From Brachypodium distachyon (lineage: Eukaryota; Streptophyta; Magnoliopsida; Poales; Poaceae), in assembly GCF_000005505.3 (NCBI RefSeq), contig NC_016131.3, forward strand, positions 58,265,355-58,329,354: a DNA stretch of 64,000 nt. Reading direction: 5' to 3'. A program made the translations under genes and the position numbers. Shown here piece by piece: positions 31,151-41,589 of the stretch; position 1 is the first letter of the stretch, and each line of letters opens with the position of its first letter. Below the pieces are notes generated by a model. The model had not been told where the DNA came from. It searched no databases and worked only from the letters and a program-made list of their open reading frames with translations.

Positions 31151-32050
31151 TTCATCAACTAGCTCACTTTTGTTTTCTAAATTCTTGCAGCAATGGAAGC
31201 AGCTCGTACAGGCCAGGGGCAATGAGGTTGTGTTTCAACTGTTTGGCAAGGCCTGATAATTTCTAGAGCAAAGGCTTATGGATCAAGGGACAGGTGGTAG
31301 ACTGGTAGGAGTAGTGATCTTAGATACTCCCTCTGATCGAACCATAAAAAGTGTCTTGGATTTAGTCAAAAGTTAGTACAATTTCCAACTTATTGGTTTA
31401 TTATCATGCAAAACCCGATATCTCATTTATTTCTGAAGTTGAACTACATTATGTTCCAATGCTGTCTGCACTGTATCTTTTCGGTAACAGTATGTTCCTA
31501 TACGTACTTTCTGATATCTTTTCAGTTTTCTTTCCTAAGTGTTACATTGGAAGTGAGGATAGAGTGATGTAGCTACCAGGTTGTATTGGTAGTCCCAAGT
31601 TGTAGTTTCGGCCATTTCTTCAAAGTAGCCAAGTTATGCTCCTAGTTTGATTGTGCATGGTTCTGAAGTACTGAGAAAGCTGAAGGAATTCTTGGACAAG
31701 CGTGGAACTGTGAACTGACATGGTTAAACTATGTGAGCTGCATGTCTATGTCAAGGATTCAAGGTAATAATTCGCTCAAAACGTGACTCTGTATAGTAAG
31801 TTATTTTTTCTTCCTTGGGACTCATAGTAAGGATTTATCCTGTCGTGCTTCCTTTTATGCATCATGTGCTTGAGCTGTTTCCAGGGTTTGCAATTTTGAA
31901 CAATGGACCAGCTGTTATCCACTCTCTTTCATAAAAACAAGGCTAACTCAGAAACGTTTGGAGCAATCTGGAACCATGGCTGAATCTGAAACAGGTTTGG
32001 TGGTTTATCCTCAGAACGGTGAAACATTGGAGGATATTTTTTGGCCAAGG
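31151..32050. other. Right arm of the F-box locus duplication
   Basis: Former 3' exon and 3' flank of the F-box gene (TTCTTGCAGCAATGGAAGC near 31185), then sequence matching 27190-27797. A half Stowaway end is near 31326. No other gene. Confidence 0.65.
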
Positions 32051-32861
32051 ACTTGCTGTTGGTTCAGTTGTAGCTGTTCTCATGTTCTCATATGAGCCGC
32101 TGTGTGCTGTTGTATCTAGTATGGGGTATGGCAGAGAGGCTAACTGCTAGCTGTTTCTCGTTTGTAATTTGGTGGGTGTTCTTTTGGTTGCCCTACAAGA
32201 ACTGTCCTTTGATGCATCGTTACAAAAAGTGTCCTTTGATGCATCGTTATGTGGCAGAGCTACTACTTATACTTCCTGCTGTGCTGCGTGATTAATGATA
32301 AATTCAGTCTATGTTCGTCATGTTTCTTCAGGTGCAGAGTGTACTTTTGTCCAACCATTTCTTGTTGGGAGCTGATTTTTGTTCCTTTCTCCAGCTAACC
32401 TTGAGGTGTATCCCATCACATAAATAATAAGCAAATATGCATAAGAACTGAAATTAAAATGAACCACTGTTGAACTATAGCTTGTACCAATGCAGAGGTA
32501 CGGTCTTATTTGAGGATTCCGACTTCAGAATTCGAATATAAGCATCAGTTTGAAAACAAAAATATACGGGCATTCAGAATTCCAACATAGCATCAGTTTG
32601 ACAACAAAAATATACTGGCATAGTGCTTCAAGATGCTCTTATCTTGCCTTGTTTTCTTTTTCCTGTGAGAGAATGTCTGCAAGTACCTCTCAACATCTCG
32701 GAAAAAGGGAGGCCAAATTCATCCAAGTCAGCATGTGATGTCAACCAGGAAAAGAGTTGCGAAAATTTGGTCACAGAAACTGCATGCAGGTCACTGAATG
32801 GGCAAAGATTTAATTGTTGCGGGGAGCATCAGCTATCATACTTGACACAGCATTATTTGTG
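32051..32861. other. No gene recognised
   Basis: Intergenic. A short direct repeat TGTCCTTTGATGCATCGTTA occurs twice near 32204 and 32230. Confidence 0.45.
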
Positions 32862-33110
32862 ATGACCTATCGAATTGTCATGAAGCAATTTTGCTCAACT
32901 CTATCGAAATTGTCATGAAGCAAGTTTGCTCAACTCTATCGAAATTGTCATGAAGCAAGTTTGCTCAACTCTATCGAAATATCGCATGTGCTCAACTCTA
33001 TCGAAATATTGAAATATCGCATGTGCTCAACTCTATCGAAATATTGTGTAGTTCCCAATGAAGCAAGTTTGCTCAACTCTATCGAAATATTGCATATAGT
33101 TCCCAATGTA
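32862..33110. repeat. Minisatellite of ~25-37 bp units
   Basis: At least seven copies of GCTCAACTCTATCGAAAT lie in tandem, alternating with TGTCATGAAGCAAGTTT or ATCGCATGT. It ends where the aspartic-protease-like relic begins. Confidence 0.9.
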
Positions 33111-33428
33111 GGTAGTCTCGTTCACGGGCAGCGTGGTCACGAGCAAGCACGCCTTCTTCTCCGGCACCGACGGTACCCACTAGTTCTCAGGCGGCACCCG
33201 CCAGAAATCCTCCGGCGCCACGCACAACATCTCTTCCTCTTCCCGAGACCTTTGCGGCACCGGGACGAGGATCGGGCTGCGCTTGAGCTGCCGCCTCAGC
33301 TGCTGCGCCAGCATGCCGTAGGCGACGTCGAGGAAGACGATCAAAGGGGAGCCCGTCTGGATGATGGCGTCGCCTGAGCACAGCGCGTGGTTGCACGGCA
33401 CGGGCATAGTTTCTTGGTTTCTTCCCAT
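33111..33428 (-). pseudogene. Aspartic-protease-like relic (tentative)
   Basis: The minus-strand frame reads SGDAIIQTGSPLIVFLDVAY, then LRRQLKRSPILVPVPQ and LCVAPEDFW. The QTGS stretch resembles a DTGS catalytic loop of plant (nepenthesin-type) aspartic proteases with Asp replaced by Gln, followed by a helix and Cys-containing segment in the family order. The start context GAAGAAACCAAGAAACTATG is shared with sister relics. No complete gene. Confidence 0.4.
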
Positions 33429-33911
33429 ATCTCAATTTTTTAAGGCCGGTATAATTGTATCAATTGTCACATATCATATCTACCGATAATCCAACTCAGT
33501 TATTTATAGGCCAGCTGATTGCGATTGCACTTGGTTCTGAGGCTCAGATATGATGTGTGACCTAACCAATCGATGGCATATGATGCGTGTGACCCAACGG
33601 ATTGGAATTAATCGAGGAAGCTTCCATCACAAGAACTTCATGTGGCCGCTGCGTGCAACACTAGCTGGTAAAGAATTTGCCAAGTTGTTGGATCAGTTTC
33701 ATAGGCGTGTCCATATATATTTAAGCTGTGAAAGAAACAGTAGCATGCAAATATTGGTTGATTCTGCGATGGTATAATAATAATATAATGCCACGAAATT
33801 CCTCGACTGACACAAATTAACTGCTAATCCATTAATTAACCGACAGAACTATATCTACTCTATGGCATCATCAGTGTGAATTGAAGTCCGAAACTAAAAC
33901 TATGACGCTGC
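33429..33911. other. Relic 5' flank, then GDSL gene 3' flank
   Basis: Holds the recurring flank (TTGGTTTCTTCCCATATCTCA, TTATTTATAGGCCAG, GTGACCCAACGGATTGGAA). The remainder up to the GDSL stop codon is unassigned. Confidence 0.5.
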
Positions 33912-35375
33912 TTAATTAGCCGGAGCCAGGAAATTCTTGATGTCTTCCTCGAGGTAGGCCATGACAGCAGTCCAGGCAGCCTGCGTGGGATTCATCTCGT
34001 CCCAATAGAAGTACCTCTCCGGATCCTCACACAGCGTGTAGAGCTGCTCCGGGTTCACGTCGTCGCCGTTGGTGTCGCCGCAGAATCCGCTGGGGTCGTT
34101 GCTCTCGCAGCACGGCGTCAGCTTGTGCTGGAACTGCCCGTGGTGGCCACCTCTGGTATTACTACTGCCCGACGATGACCCGGAGGACGACACTAGTGAG
34201 CCGAGGACGCTGGAGAAGGCGGCGTGGAGGTTGACGACGAAGACGCCCTCCTTGTCGCCGACGAGGTGGGCCAGGTTCCTGTTGTGCACGGGGGCGCCGG
34301 CGTTTGCGACGCCGTCGCAGGCGCCGTATCCGATGGCCCTCGTCTGTGACGGCGCGCAGCCGACGGGGTGGAGGTTGTTGGTCAGCACCTTGCCGACGCC
34401 GAGCTTCTTCAGCCGGTCTGCTGAGGCCGCGATGCCCGAGGTCACGTTCTTGATGAAGGCCGTCACGTCCCCGAAGCCCGCGGGCGCCGCCACGCTCACG
34501 CGGTCGTAGTCATTGCCCGAGATGGCGATCAGCGCCACGGAGTCGGCCGCGAGCTGCGCCTTGGAGATGACGCCGGAGCGGACGAGGCCGGCGAACGTGG
34601 CGACCTGGTCCGAGAGCTGGGGCGCGCCGCGTGGCACCGCGTACACGCCGGAGCTGCCCGCCGCGAAGTTCATTCCCGTCGGGTGGCAGTGGCCCTTGGC
34701 CCCCGTCGACGCGTACGACGGCGGCGACTTCTCGAAACCCATCATCGCCGCTGCAATGCACACAAGTTAAAGATCGAGAATATATGATCTAAAAGGGCTT
34801 GTTGGCCTGGCGACGTATCAAGTGAAAACTCCCATTAAGTGCAAATCTGCAAACTAGTCAATGGATGAAGAACTATGAACACGTACCGATGAAGTCCGAT
34901 TGGACCTTGTCATTCGAGAAGCGGCCAGAGGGGGTGGAGTCATTGGCAGAGGAGCCATACGGCACGTACCACTGCCGGATGAGGCCATTGTCGGCGACAC
35001 GTTGGGTGGCGTCCTTGGCGAGGTTGCCGTTGTCGGCGAAGGAGTCGCCGAAGACGAACAGGCTAGGACCGGTTGGCGGCGGCGGGTTAGCAGGAACGAC
35101 AGGGCTAGGCGGGGCAATATTAGCACAAATGGGCAACAAGGGCAACTGCGCGCAGATTCGAGGATCAGGACGCTGGACTCTCGAGGGTATCGCACACACA
35201 TCACCTGCAATATATATGCACGTTTGTTAATGAATTTTTGATTAGACGGAAAGATCAAGCATGGTGATTCATTAACGAGAGTACGTATATGATATGTTGT
35301 AAGAAATTAGAAACCGATCCCCAGCTTACAAGCAGCGACCATCAACGCGAGGAGGAGGAGGATTAGCTTCGCCAT
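33912..35375 (-). CDS. GDSL esterase/lipase-like protein, 400 aa, three exons; catalytic His replaced
   Basis: Exons 35330-35375, 34887-35204 and 33912-34750 have GT-AG introns and join in one frame. The start is the ATG of MAKLILLLLALMVAACD, a secretion signal, so the product is probably extracellular. Block I is SLFVFGDSFADNGN with nucleophile Ser70. Block III is SGND (Asn201). Block V reads YFYWDEMNPTQAAW, with Asn375 (codon at 33990-33992) where the catalytic His of D-x-x-H is expected. Block II reads GRFSNDK, with Asp for the usual Gly. The pseudogene at 14.7 kb keeps both His and Gly. Family members hydrolyse acyl esters of lipids, cutin or cell-wall polymers; this one may be inactive (inference). 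Introns and domain order are complete. Confidence 0.9.
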
Positions 35376-35496
35376 GGCAGCTCTCTCGATGGAGATCAAT
35401 CTACGTGTGGAGAGCGATTTGAAGGGGGCACCAAAGTGATGATCGATCGATGGTTTTGTGTAGGAAATATATGTTCCCGAGCGTGCATTATTTTGC

Positions 35497-35504
35497 TATT
35501 TATA
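35497..35504 (-). promoter_or_regulatory. TATA box of the GDSL gene
   Basis: TATAAATA on the minus strand lies about 120 bases upstream of the start codon, which would give a 5' UTR of roughly 90 bases. Position and match to the plant TATA consensus are the only evidence. Confidence 0.6.
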
Positions 35505-35535
35505 CAAGTCATCATGCCCAGACTTTAAACTTCAA

Positions 35536-35732
35536 ATGACTCCTCCGGAGTCCAGATCAAACAAAGATCGAAAAGAATTTTAAGGTTCGAACTCCATACT
35601 CCGGAGCCCAGAGGCGAGATCGAAAAGAATTTTGAAGTTCAAACTCCAGAGTCCAGGGGCGCGAAAAGAATTCTAAGGTTCAAACTCTAGAGTCCGGCCA
35701 GAAGCGAGACCAAAAAGGATTTAAGGTTCAAA
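35536..35732. repeat. Four-copy minisatellite upstream of the GDSL gene
   Basis: Degenerate ~50-bp units carry GATCGAAAAGAATTTTAAGG, TTCAAACTCCAGAGTCC and GAGGCGAGA. The array begins about 30 bases upstream of the TATA box. Confidence 0.85.
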
Positions 35733-36554
35733 CACTTATAATTAAATGGCCAGATATATTGTCTACGTGCGATAGAAGAGGCAAAGTTTTTAAAAAAATT
35801 ATTAAAGGACTAAAGGACTCCAGCAGGTGCAAGTTCTTTCAGTTTTGTTCTCAGATCGATGGATTACTTTAGAGGTGGATGAACTCCGGATATATGTGTT
35901 TGCCGACCGCAGTTTTTTTTTTTTTTTAGGAACTGCCGACCGTAGTTGTATAGCTTACTCTGTCCATTTAGAATGCCCGGCCCATGAGACCATGAACCAG
36001 CCCTGTAGATGCAACTCCTGCCACTGGGCCGGAAACACGACCCGTACGTCCTCCGGGCCTCCCCACGTACGCCCGAGCTGACGGACCTTCTTCCTCCAGT
36101 CTCTACCGACTGCCCAGCCCAGTCCGGCCCATCAAGGATCTTCTTCCTCTCCGTCTCTACTGCGCTGCTTCAGCAGCCAGAAATCAACCACCGGCAACGC
36201 TATTGCTATTGATTCCAGTAGTTATTATTGAAATTAGTCGATTACATGTTCATGCTATTGACTGATGGAAGTTTCAATTGGTTGCCTCACGCGCTATCTA
36301 CTGTAAATATCCATTAACTTGATTCTGAATTAGGAGGAGTTCGAGACTCAGAATTTCTTTTTCTTGAGATTCAAAATCAGTATGGAATTTTGCACACTTG
36401 AGACTCACTGAACTCAACTCGCAGAAACTACTAATTAATCCATCGATTATATATATCATATGACATCATTAGTGTCCAACCAAACTTGAGGTAAACTTGG
36501 AATTACAGGCGAATTCCTCCTAATTAACCCTTAACCTGCGCACCTATAGCTAGC
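35733..36554. other. No gene; dispersed flank repeat near 36000-36200
   Basis: CTGGGCCGGAAACACGACCC, CTCCGGGCCTCCCCACG and GCCCAGCCCAGTCCGGCCC also occur near 41310-41510 and partly near 20540 and 53800. They precede aspartic-protease-like relics more than once. The remainder is unassigned. Confidence 0.5.
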
Positions 36555-36730
36555 TTAATTCTGCTGAGCAGGGGCAAAGAAGTTCTTAATGTCTTCATCG
36601 AGGTAGGCCATGACGACGGCGCAGTCCAAGCATCCTGCGTGGGGGCCGGATCGTCGCACATCGTGTAGAACCTGACCAGCCGAAAGAGATGGCCAGGCTG
36701 GACGTCCCCACTATCGCCCTGAGACCACGG
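36555..36730 (-). pseudogene. GDSL C-terminal exon relic
   Basis: The minus strand reads GDVQPGHLFRLVRFYTMCDD, then PTQDAWTA and, after one frameshift, MAYLDEDIKNFFAPAQQN and a stop. This parallels the tail of the GDSL gene at 33.9 kb (TQAAWTAVMAYLEEDIKNF). Upstream exons are missing, and it runs directly into an aspartic-protease-like relic. Confidence 0.75.
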
Positions 36731-37195
36731 TCGGGAAGGCAGCAAATAGAATCCTTCGTCATTGAGATTGGCACGGATGTCATTGGAGTGCCGTCACCGC
36801 TTACGCCGATGAAGCTGATGACATTGGACATGTTCTCCGGTGGCGCTGGCTCGCTCGAGATATGCACACGTTGCATCACTGACCATTGGTGCGGATGGCA
36901 GTGGTGGCGCCACTTGCGCAAGTCCCCGCGGCGTCGCTGGGCATAATCTCTTGGTTTCTTCCGATATCTCAATAGTTTTTGATTGGCTTGTGCAGTGTGT
37001 AGTTGGAGAACTTCAAATGGTCGATGGGTATCGGCGACACATATTGTGTCTATCCTATACTAGTCGAGTACTTAATAATCACCAATACAATCATTTATAG
37101 ACGACCAGATTGCATGATGCATGGCTCGCCTCACATAGATTGCATGACCCAACCGACCGACGGATTGCGATTTTTACAGATCTCGTTTCTTTTGT
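36731..37195 (-). pseudogene. Aspartic-protease-like relic with shared 5' flank
   Basis: The frame with SGDGTPMTSVPISMTKDS aligns with the relic at 49.4 kb (GGAAMTSVPFATTPS) and with the clearer fragment at 52.3 kb (GAAPVTSVPLAATPGS). The flank carries TTGGTTTCTTCCGATATCTCA and GCATGACCCAACCGACCG. Class assigned by that chain of resemblance. Confidence 0.45.
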
Positions 37196-38516
37196 CAATC
37201 AGACAAGCATAAGTGCAAGTACAGATTGACCAAATGGAATATTATTTGTCGTCCCAAAGATCAGGGGGGCTTGGGCATTGAGCTTCTGGAGTTTAAAAAT
37301 AGATGACTCCTCAGCAAATGGTTGTTTAAGCTACTTAACGAGGAAGGTATGTGTGGCAAGAGATACTACGAAATAAATACCTCCAAAATAGCACTCTTTC
37401 TCAAACGCTGGCCAAACCGACTGACTCGCAGTTTTGGAAGGGCCTCATACATGTTAAAGATGATTTTTTTAATCGCGGGTGTTTTATCCTTAGGGATGGG
37501 ACTGGAATTCGTTTCTGGAAAGACACCTGGCTTGGCACTACGCCGCTCGCCTACCAATATCCATCCCTATACCGCATTGTTCAGCATAAAAACATTTTTG
37601 TTGCCGCGGTTTTTCAGACGATTCCTTTGAATATTCACTTCAGACGAAATCTCATTGGGGATAAATGGATAAGATGGTTGCACTTGATCCAGCGGCTTAT
37701 GACGGTTAATTTGTCGACTGAGCCCGACAGATTTGTTTGGAGTCTTACTCCCTCGGACGTCTTTTCTGTAAAGTCTATGTATGCGGACTTTATGGATGGG
37801 CAAACGGTTTTTCGTCGAAAATATATTTGGAAGTTAAAGATTCCCTCCAAAGTCAAAAAAAATTATGTGGCTCCTAGATCGGCAGGTTATTTTAACTAAA
37901 GACAATCTTGCGAAGCGGAATTGGCAAGGGAGTTTAAAATGTTGCTTCTGTGGTGCTGATGAGAGCATTCAACATCTTTTTTTTCTCATGTCCTCTTGCT
38001 CGTATTATTTGGCGCATCATTTTTATTACTTTTAATCTTCCACCCCCGACATCAATTACTAATTTGTTTGGTAACTGGCTTAATAGGGCAGAGAAAAAAC
38101 TTAAAGCTCATATGCGGATGGGAGTTTCGGCTTTCTGTTGGTCTATCTGGAATTGCAAGAATGATGTGGTTTTTAACCGATCCAGAGTTTACAACTTTTT
38201 GCAGGTTATCTTCAAAGCTACACACTGGATCCGTCTTTGGGCTTTCCTGCTCCCTGTGCACCTGCAGGGACTTATGGATATTGGATGCAACCGGCTGGAG
38301 ATGGTATCTCGGTACCTTCAACCGGGCTGGTTGGCGGTGTACTAGACGCCTTCAATTATAGATTTGTCATGATTGATGTTTTTAGCTGGCTTATTTTTGT
38401 ATCCACGATCGCTTGTTGGTGACTTATAACACCTACTCTTTATAACTTTGCAATAAAAATGGCTATGTGCATCGATTGATGCAGAGGCCGGGATTTCCAC
38501 CCTTTTTTGAAAAATA
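37196..38516 (+). mobile_element. 5'-truncated LINE (L1-type) ORF2 3' end
   Basis: The frame reads KWNIICRPKDQGGLGIELLE (then an in-frame TGA), QFWKGLIHVKDDF, GTGIRFWKDTWLG and, after a one-base shift in an A-run near 37860, CCFCGADESIQHLFFSCPLA, the zinc-binding C-terminus (zf-RVT) of plant LINE reverse transcriptases. The 3' end is GATGCAGAGGCCGGG...TTTTTTGAAAAATAAAAT, a typical plant LINE tail. Dead copy. Confidence 0.9.
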
Positions 38517-39067
38517 AAATATAGACCAGATTAATTGCACGGCTCAGCTCAGATAGTTTGCATGACTGAATGGAGGGATTGCAGAAACGCGTGACCGAAC
38601 CGATGGGTTGTAATCAACTGAGCTCGCCTTGGGTAATTGCATGCAAAGTCGATGGGATTACTCTGCACATGCTGCCCTGCCTGGACATCGATATCCACGG
38701 TGCTCTTCGATTCGATGTGCCCAATCATCCTCAAATGCTAGTTGAACGATTCAAATTTCCATATCAAGTCATGGCTGCAAATGAATACTACTCCATTTGA
38801 CCTTGTCAAAAGTTTTTACCCAGGTTGATCCATCATTCTTACCTAGATTTATGTGCATGTAAAGAGAGCAAACATATAGCTGTTGAATTAATGCCACCAT
38901 CAATCTTTATATTACAATAGCAGGTTTTATGGATAGAAACAACTGCATTAAAATTTGAGAACTACAATGCTCTAGCTTAGCTAGCTTCTAGCTCGACTTT
39001 TCTCGCTATCTCCTTCGCAACTCCATCTCTCTAACAACCGAGCTGGGTAGTTCTCCCTCTGCTATTC
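38517..39067. other. Partial flank copy, then no gene recognised
   Basis: 38520-38640 repeats part of the sequence left of the LINE (ATAGACCAGATT, TTTGCATGACTGAATGG, GCGTGACCGAACCGATGGG). The rest has no coding family; 38570-38800 has an open frame without recognisable motif. Confidence 0.4.
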
Positions 39068-39720
39068 CTATATTAATTTATACTCGCCGGCAACAGTTAC
39101 TGCCCGCAGCGCGGTTCTCCCGGAGAGACGTGCCCACCGCTCCCACGCCGATAATGGGAGCATGAAGACCACCGTATTGGCTGAGCCACGCACGCATCGC
39201 GCTGATGATGCTTCACAGACCTTCGAATGGCGCCGAGAGACAGGAGTTTCTCGTCCGCCACAAAGGTATCGGTGGCACGGAGGTCGATGATGGCGCCACC
39301 GGCGTACGTCCCCGGCACGGCCCACCGCTCATCGAACTCTTCCCCTACCGTCGTCCCAAAGAGGGGATCGTCCCAGCAAGAGACGTGAAGCGTTTGTTCC
39401 TTCTGTTTCCAGCCGAATCGCAAGGACGTTGTCCGCGTGTCTGTTTGACATAATTTTTTGGTTCCTTCCAATATCTCAAATTTTTTAATGGCTTGTGTCC
39501 ATGTTATGGTCCGGTGCCGATATCCAAATTAGTTGTTTATTTATAGACACCTGATCGATTGCTTACATGCACGATGCATGACGCAAACAGATAGATATAT
39601 AGCATATGATGCGTGACCCAAACCCAACCGATTGGAATCATGGAATCCTTTTTTGGAACCATGGAATCTCCATCACATGAACTTCTGGCCGCTACTTGCT
39701 GGATCAGTTTCAAGATGCAT
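39068..39720 (-). pseudogene. Aspartic-protease-like relic with shared 5' flank
   Basis: The frame reads DDPLFGTTVGEEFDERWAVP, then GTYAGGAIIDLRATDTFVAD. It corresponds to relics at 40.7 kb (DPLFVTTAGEEFRQRWDVP, RTYAGGAS) and 41.9 kb. GGAIID followed by a helix-like segment fits the second catalytic loop of plant aspartic proteases (usually DSGT, here DLRA), but the call is tentative. Frameshifts follow. The flank contains TGACCCAAACCCAACCGATT. Confidence 0.45.
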
Positions 39721-40260
39721 GTATGGTAGACAAAAATTGATGGATGAAAAAAAGTTTTGCGTGACGTTTCTGTTTAGCTGTTGAAGTGAAAACCTTTTAT
39801 CAAGCTCTCGTCTACTGTTTTGTTATTATTTTCTATTTTTATTTATTCTGAAATTATTTTCTACATTACTACTGCCTCCGTTTCATAATTTTTGTTGAAA
39901 TATTACATGTATCTAGACACTTTTTAAGAATAGATAATTCCATTTTTGATCAAATTTGAGACAAGAATTATGAAACGGAGGGAGTGCTTTAAAAAATCAT
40001 ATCTGCAATCTCTAATCTCTAATCGCAAGGCTTGGTCCATAACTGCGATACAACGGTAGTCGTGACCTTAGTATTTTGCAACAATATTTCTCTCGCGATT
40101 TATTTCAGGTTGTTCACCGTGGACTTCGCTACCTTGCTTTCTCATGGGTTCGACGCTTTTTCTAATCAAAAAGGCTATAAACATCACCGTGCACTTGCAG
40201 GCCATAAATCACACAAATGTTTCGTTACAAATAAGATATCAATGAAATGAGTTTTCTTGG
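39690..40260. repeat. Copy 1 of a ~450-bp non-tandem duplication
   Basis: From GGATCAGTTTCAAGATGCATG, through GACGTTTCTGTTTAGCTGTT and TTGTTCACCGTGGACTTCGC, to TTCGTTACAAATAAGATATC it matches 45290-45760 in order. A Stowaway interrupts this copy only. Confidence 0.85.
39872..39984. mobile_element. Stowaway-type MITE
   Basis: CTGCCTCCGTTTC...GAAACGGAGGGAG with the family core. The paralogous sequence near 45500 is an empty site with a single TA. Confidence 0.9.
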
Positions 40261-40399
40261 ATTCGAACAAAACATTGCATATGAGAGTTTTTACGGTACC
40301 CAGTGCTCCAAAAGGCTACGTGAGGAGTACCAAAAACATCTAGCCGTTGATTAGAAAAGGGTAGTTTGGTCTTTTCTCTTCCTATCGTTACAACTATCA

Positions 40400-41060
40400 G
40401 TGCGTCCAGACTCTAGCCTTGGCCCGCGATCCCCCAGACTGATCAACATCGAGCCGCCGTCAGTGACGCAGATGGCCATTGCGCTTGGTGCAGATTCCTC
40501 CGCCGCCAGCACCAATAGTTGCCGCCACCGCCGCCACGACCGACCAGGTCCGTCCTCGACAGCGGCCGTCTCGATGACCGAGGTGTGGTGGTTAGTGGCG
40601 ACGTCTCCATATAAGGGTGGGTGGAAGCACCACCGGCGTACGTCCTTGGCACGTCCCACCGCTGGCGAAACTCTTCCCCTGCCGTCGTCACAAACAGGGG
40701 ATCGCACGAGGACGGGATATGGGCCATTTCTTCTATCGGTTTCAAGGCGGATCACACGGAAGTCGTCGGCATGTCTATTGGACATAATTTTTTGGTTTCT
40801 TCCAATATCTCAATTTTTTGAATGGTTTGTGTCCATCTTATGGTCCGGTGCCAATATCCAAATAAGTTTTTTATTTGTAGACACCTGATCGGTTGCTTTA
40901 CATGTACGATGCATGACCCAAACCGATAGATATATAGCATATGCTGCGTGAACCCAACCGATTGGAATCAAGGAAACTCCATCACATGAACTTCTCTGGC
41001 TAGCTGCTACGTGCAACAGTACTAGTAAAAGATTTTGCGAAGTTGCTGGATCAGTTTCAA
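40400..41060 (-). pseudogene. Aspartic-protease-like relic with shared 5' flank
   Basis: The frame has DPLFVTTAGEEFRQRWDVP and TYAGGAS, followed by frameshifts. The start context is GAAACCAAAAAATTATGTCC. The flank holds GATGCATGACCCAAACCGAT and GTGAACCCAACCGATTGGAA. Confidence 0.45.
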
Positions 41061-41589
41061 GATGCATGTATGATATGCGCCTAGTGGGAAAATCAGAGTA
41101 GGTAGATAAAAATTGAAGGACAAAAAAAAAGGTTAGAGACAACACTAGTTACTAGATCACTTCACGAGGATAAGTGAAGTACTCGTGCTTATGCCCAAGC
41201 CGGCCCATCGTCTCCATGGCCCATGAAGCTCTCTGGGCCCGACGGTCCTCGCGGGCCTACCAGGCTGGATATTTCCACATCACCGCCCGTTAAAATGGCG
41301 AGGAGCTGGTTAACTGGGCCAGAAACACGGCCCGTCCGTCCTCCGGGCCTCCCCACGCCGATCTGAGAAAAAGGGGCCGCGTGCGCTTCTTGGCCAGCGT
41401 GCCTTTGCTCATGTGTCAGGTGCCAAAATTGGCGTCCAGCAGTTGACGGCCCAGGAAGGTCTTCTTGTGCCTCCAGTCCTGAGTGCCACGCTAGCCCAGC
41501 CCGGCCCAGGAAGGTCTTCTCTTCCCATCCGTTTCTTTTGCTCTGCCTCAGACGGGCACCGGCAATGCAATTGCTATTTTTAGCAGGTC
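41061..41589. other. No gene; intact version of the dispersed flank repeat
   Basis: 41280-41560 carries GCCAGAAACACGGCCCGTCC, AAAATTGGCGTCCAGCAG and GCTAGCCCAGCCCGGCCC. It is the uninterrupted counterpart of the sequence split by the Helitron at 20.6-22.2 kb. Confidence 0.5.

Noticed and set aside
32862..33110. CRISPR-like array
   Set aside because: The spacers are not unique and the context is a plant minisatellite.
33912..34763. GDSL gene as a single 283-codon exon
   Set aside because: The frame starts inside intron 2. Consensus splice sites join it in frame to two upstream exons carrying the signal peptide and GDS motif.
40032..40250. Possible LINE C-terminus (FRLFTV / LFQVVHRGLRCLASSWVR)
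   Set aside because: Weak resemblance to the end of LINE ORF2 in one frame only. The duplicate near 45600 does not strengthen it, so it is kept only as a duplicated repeat.
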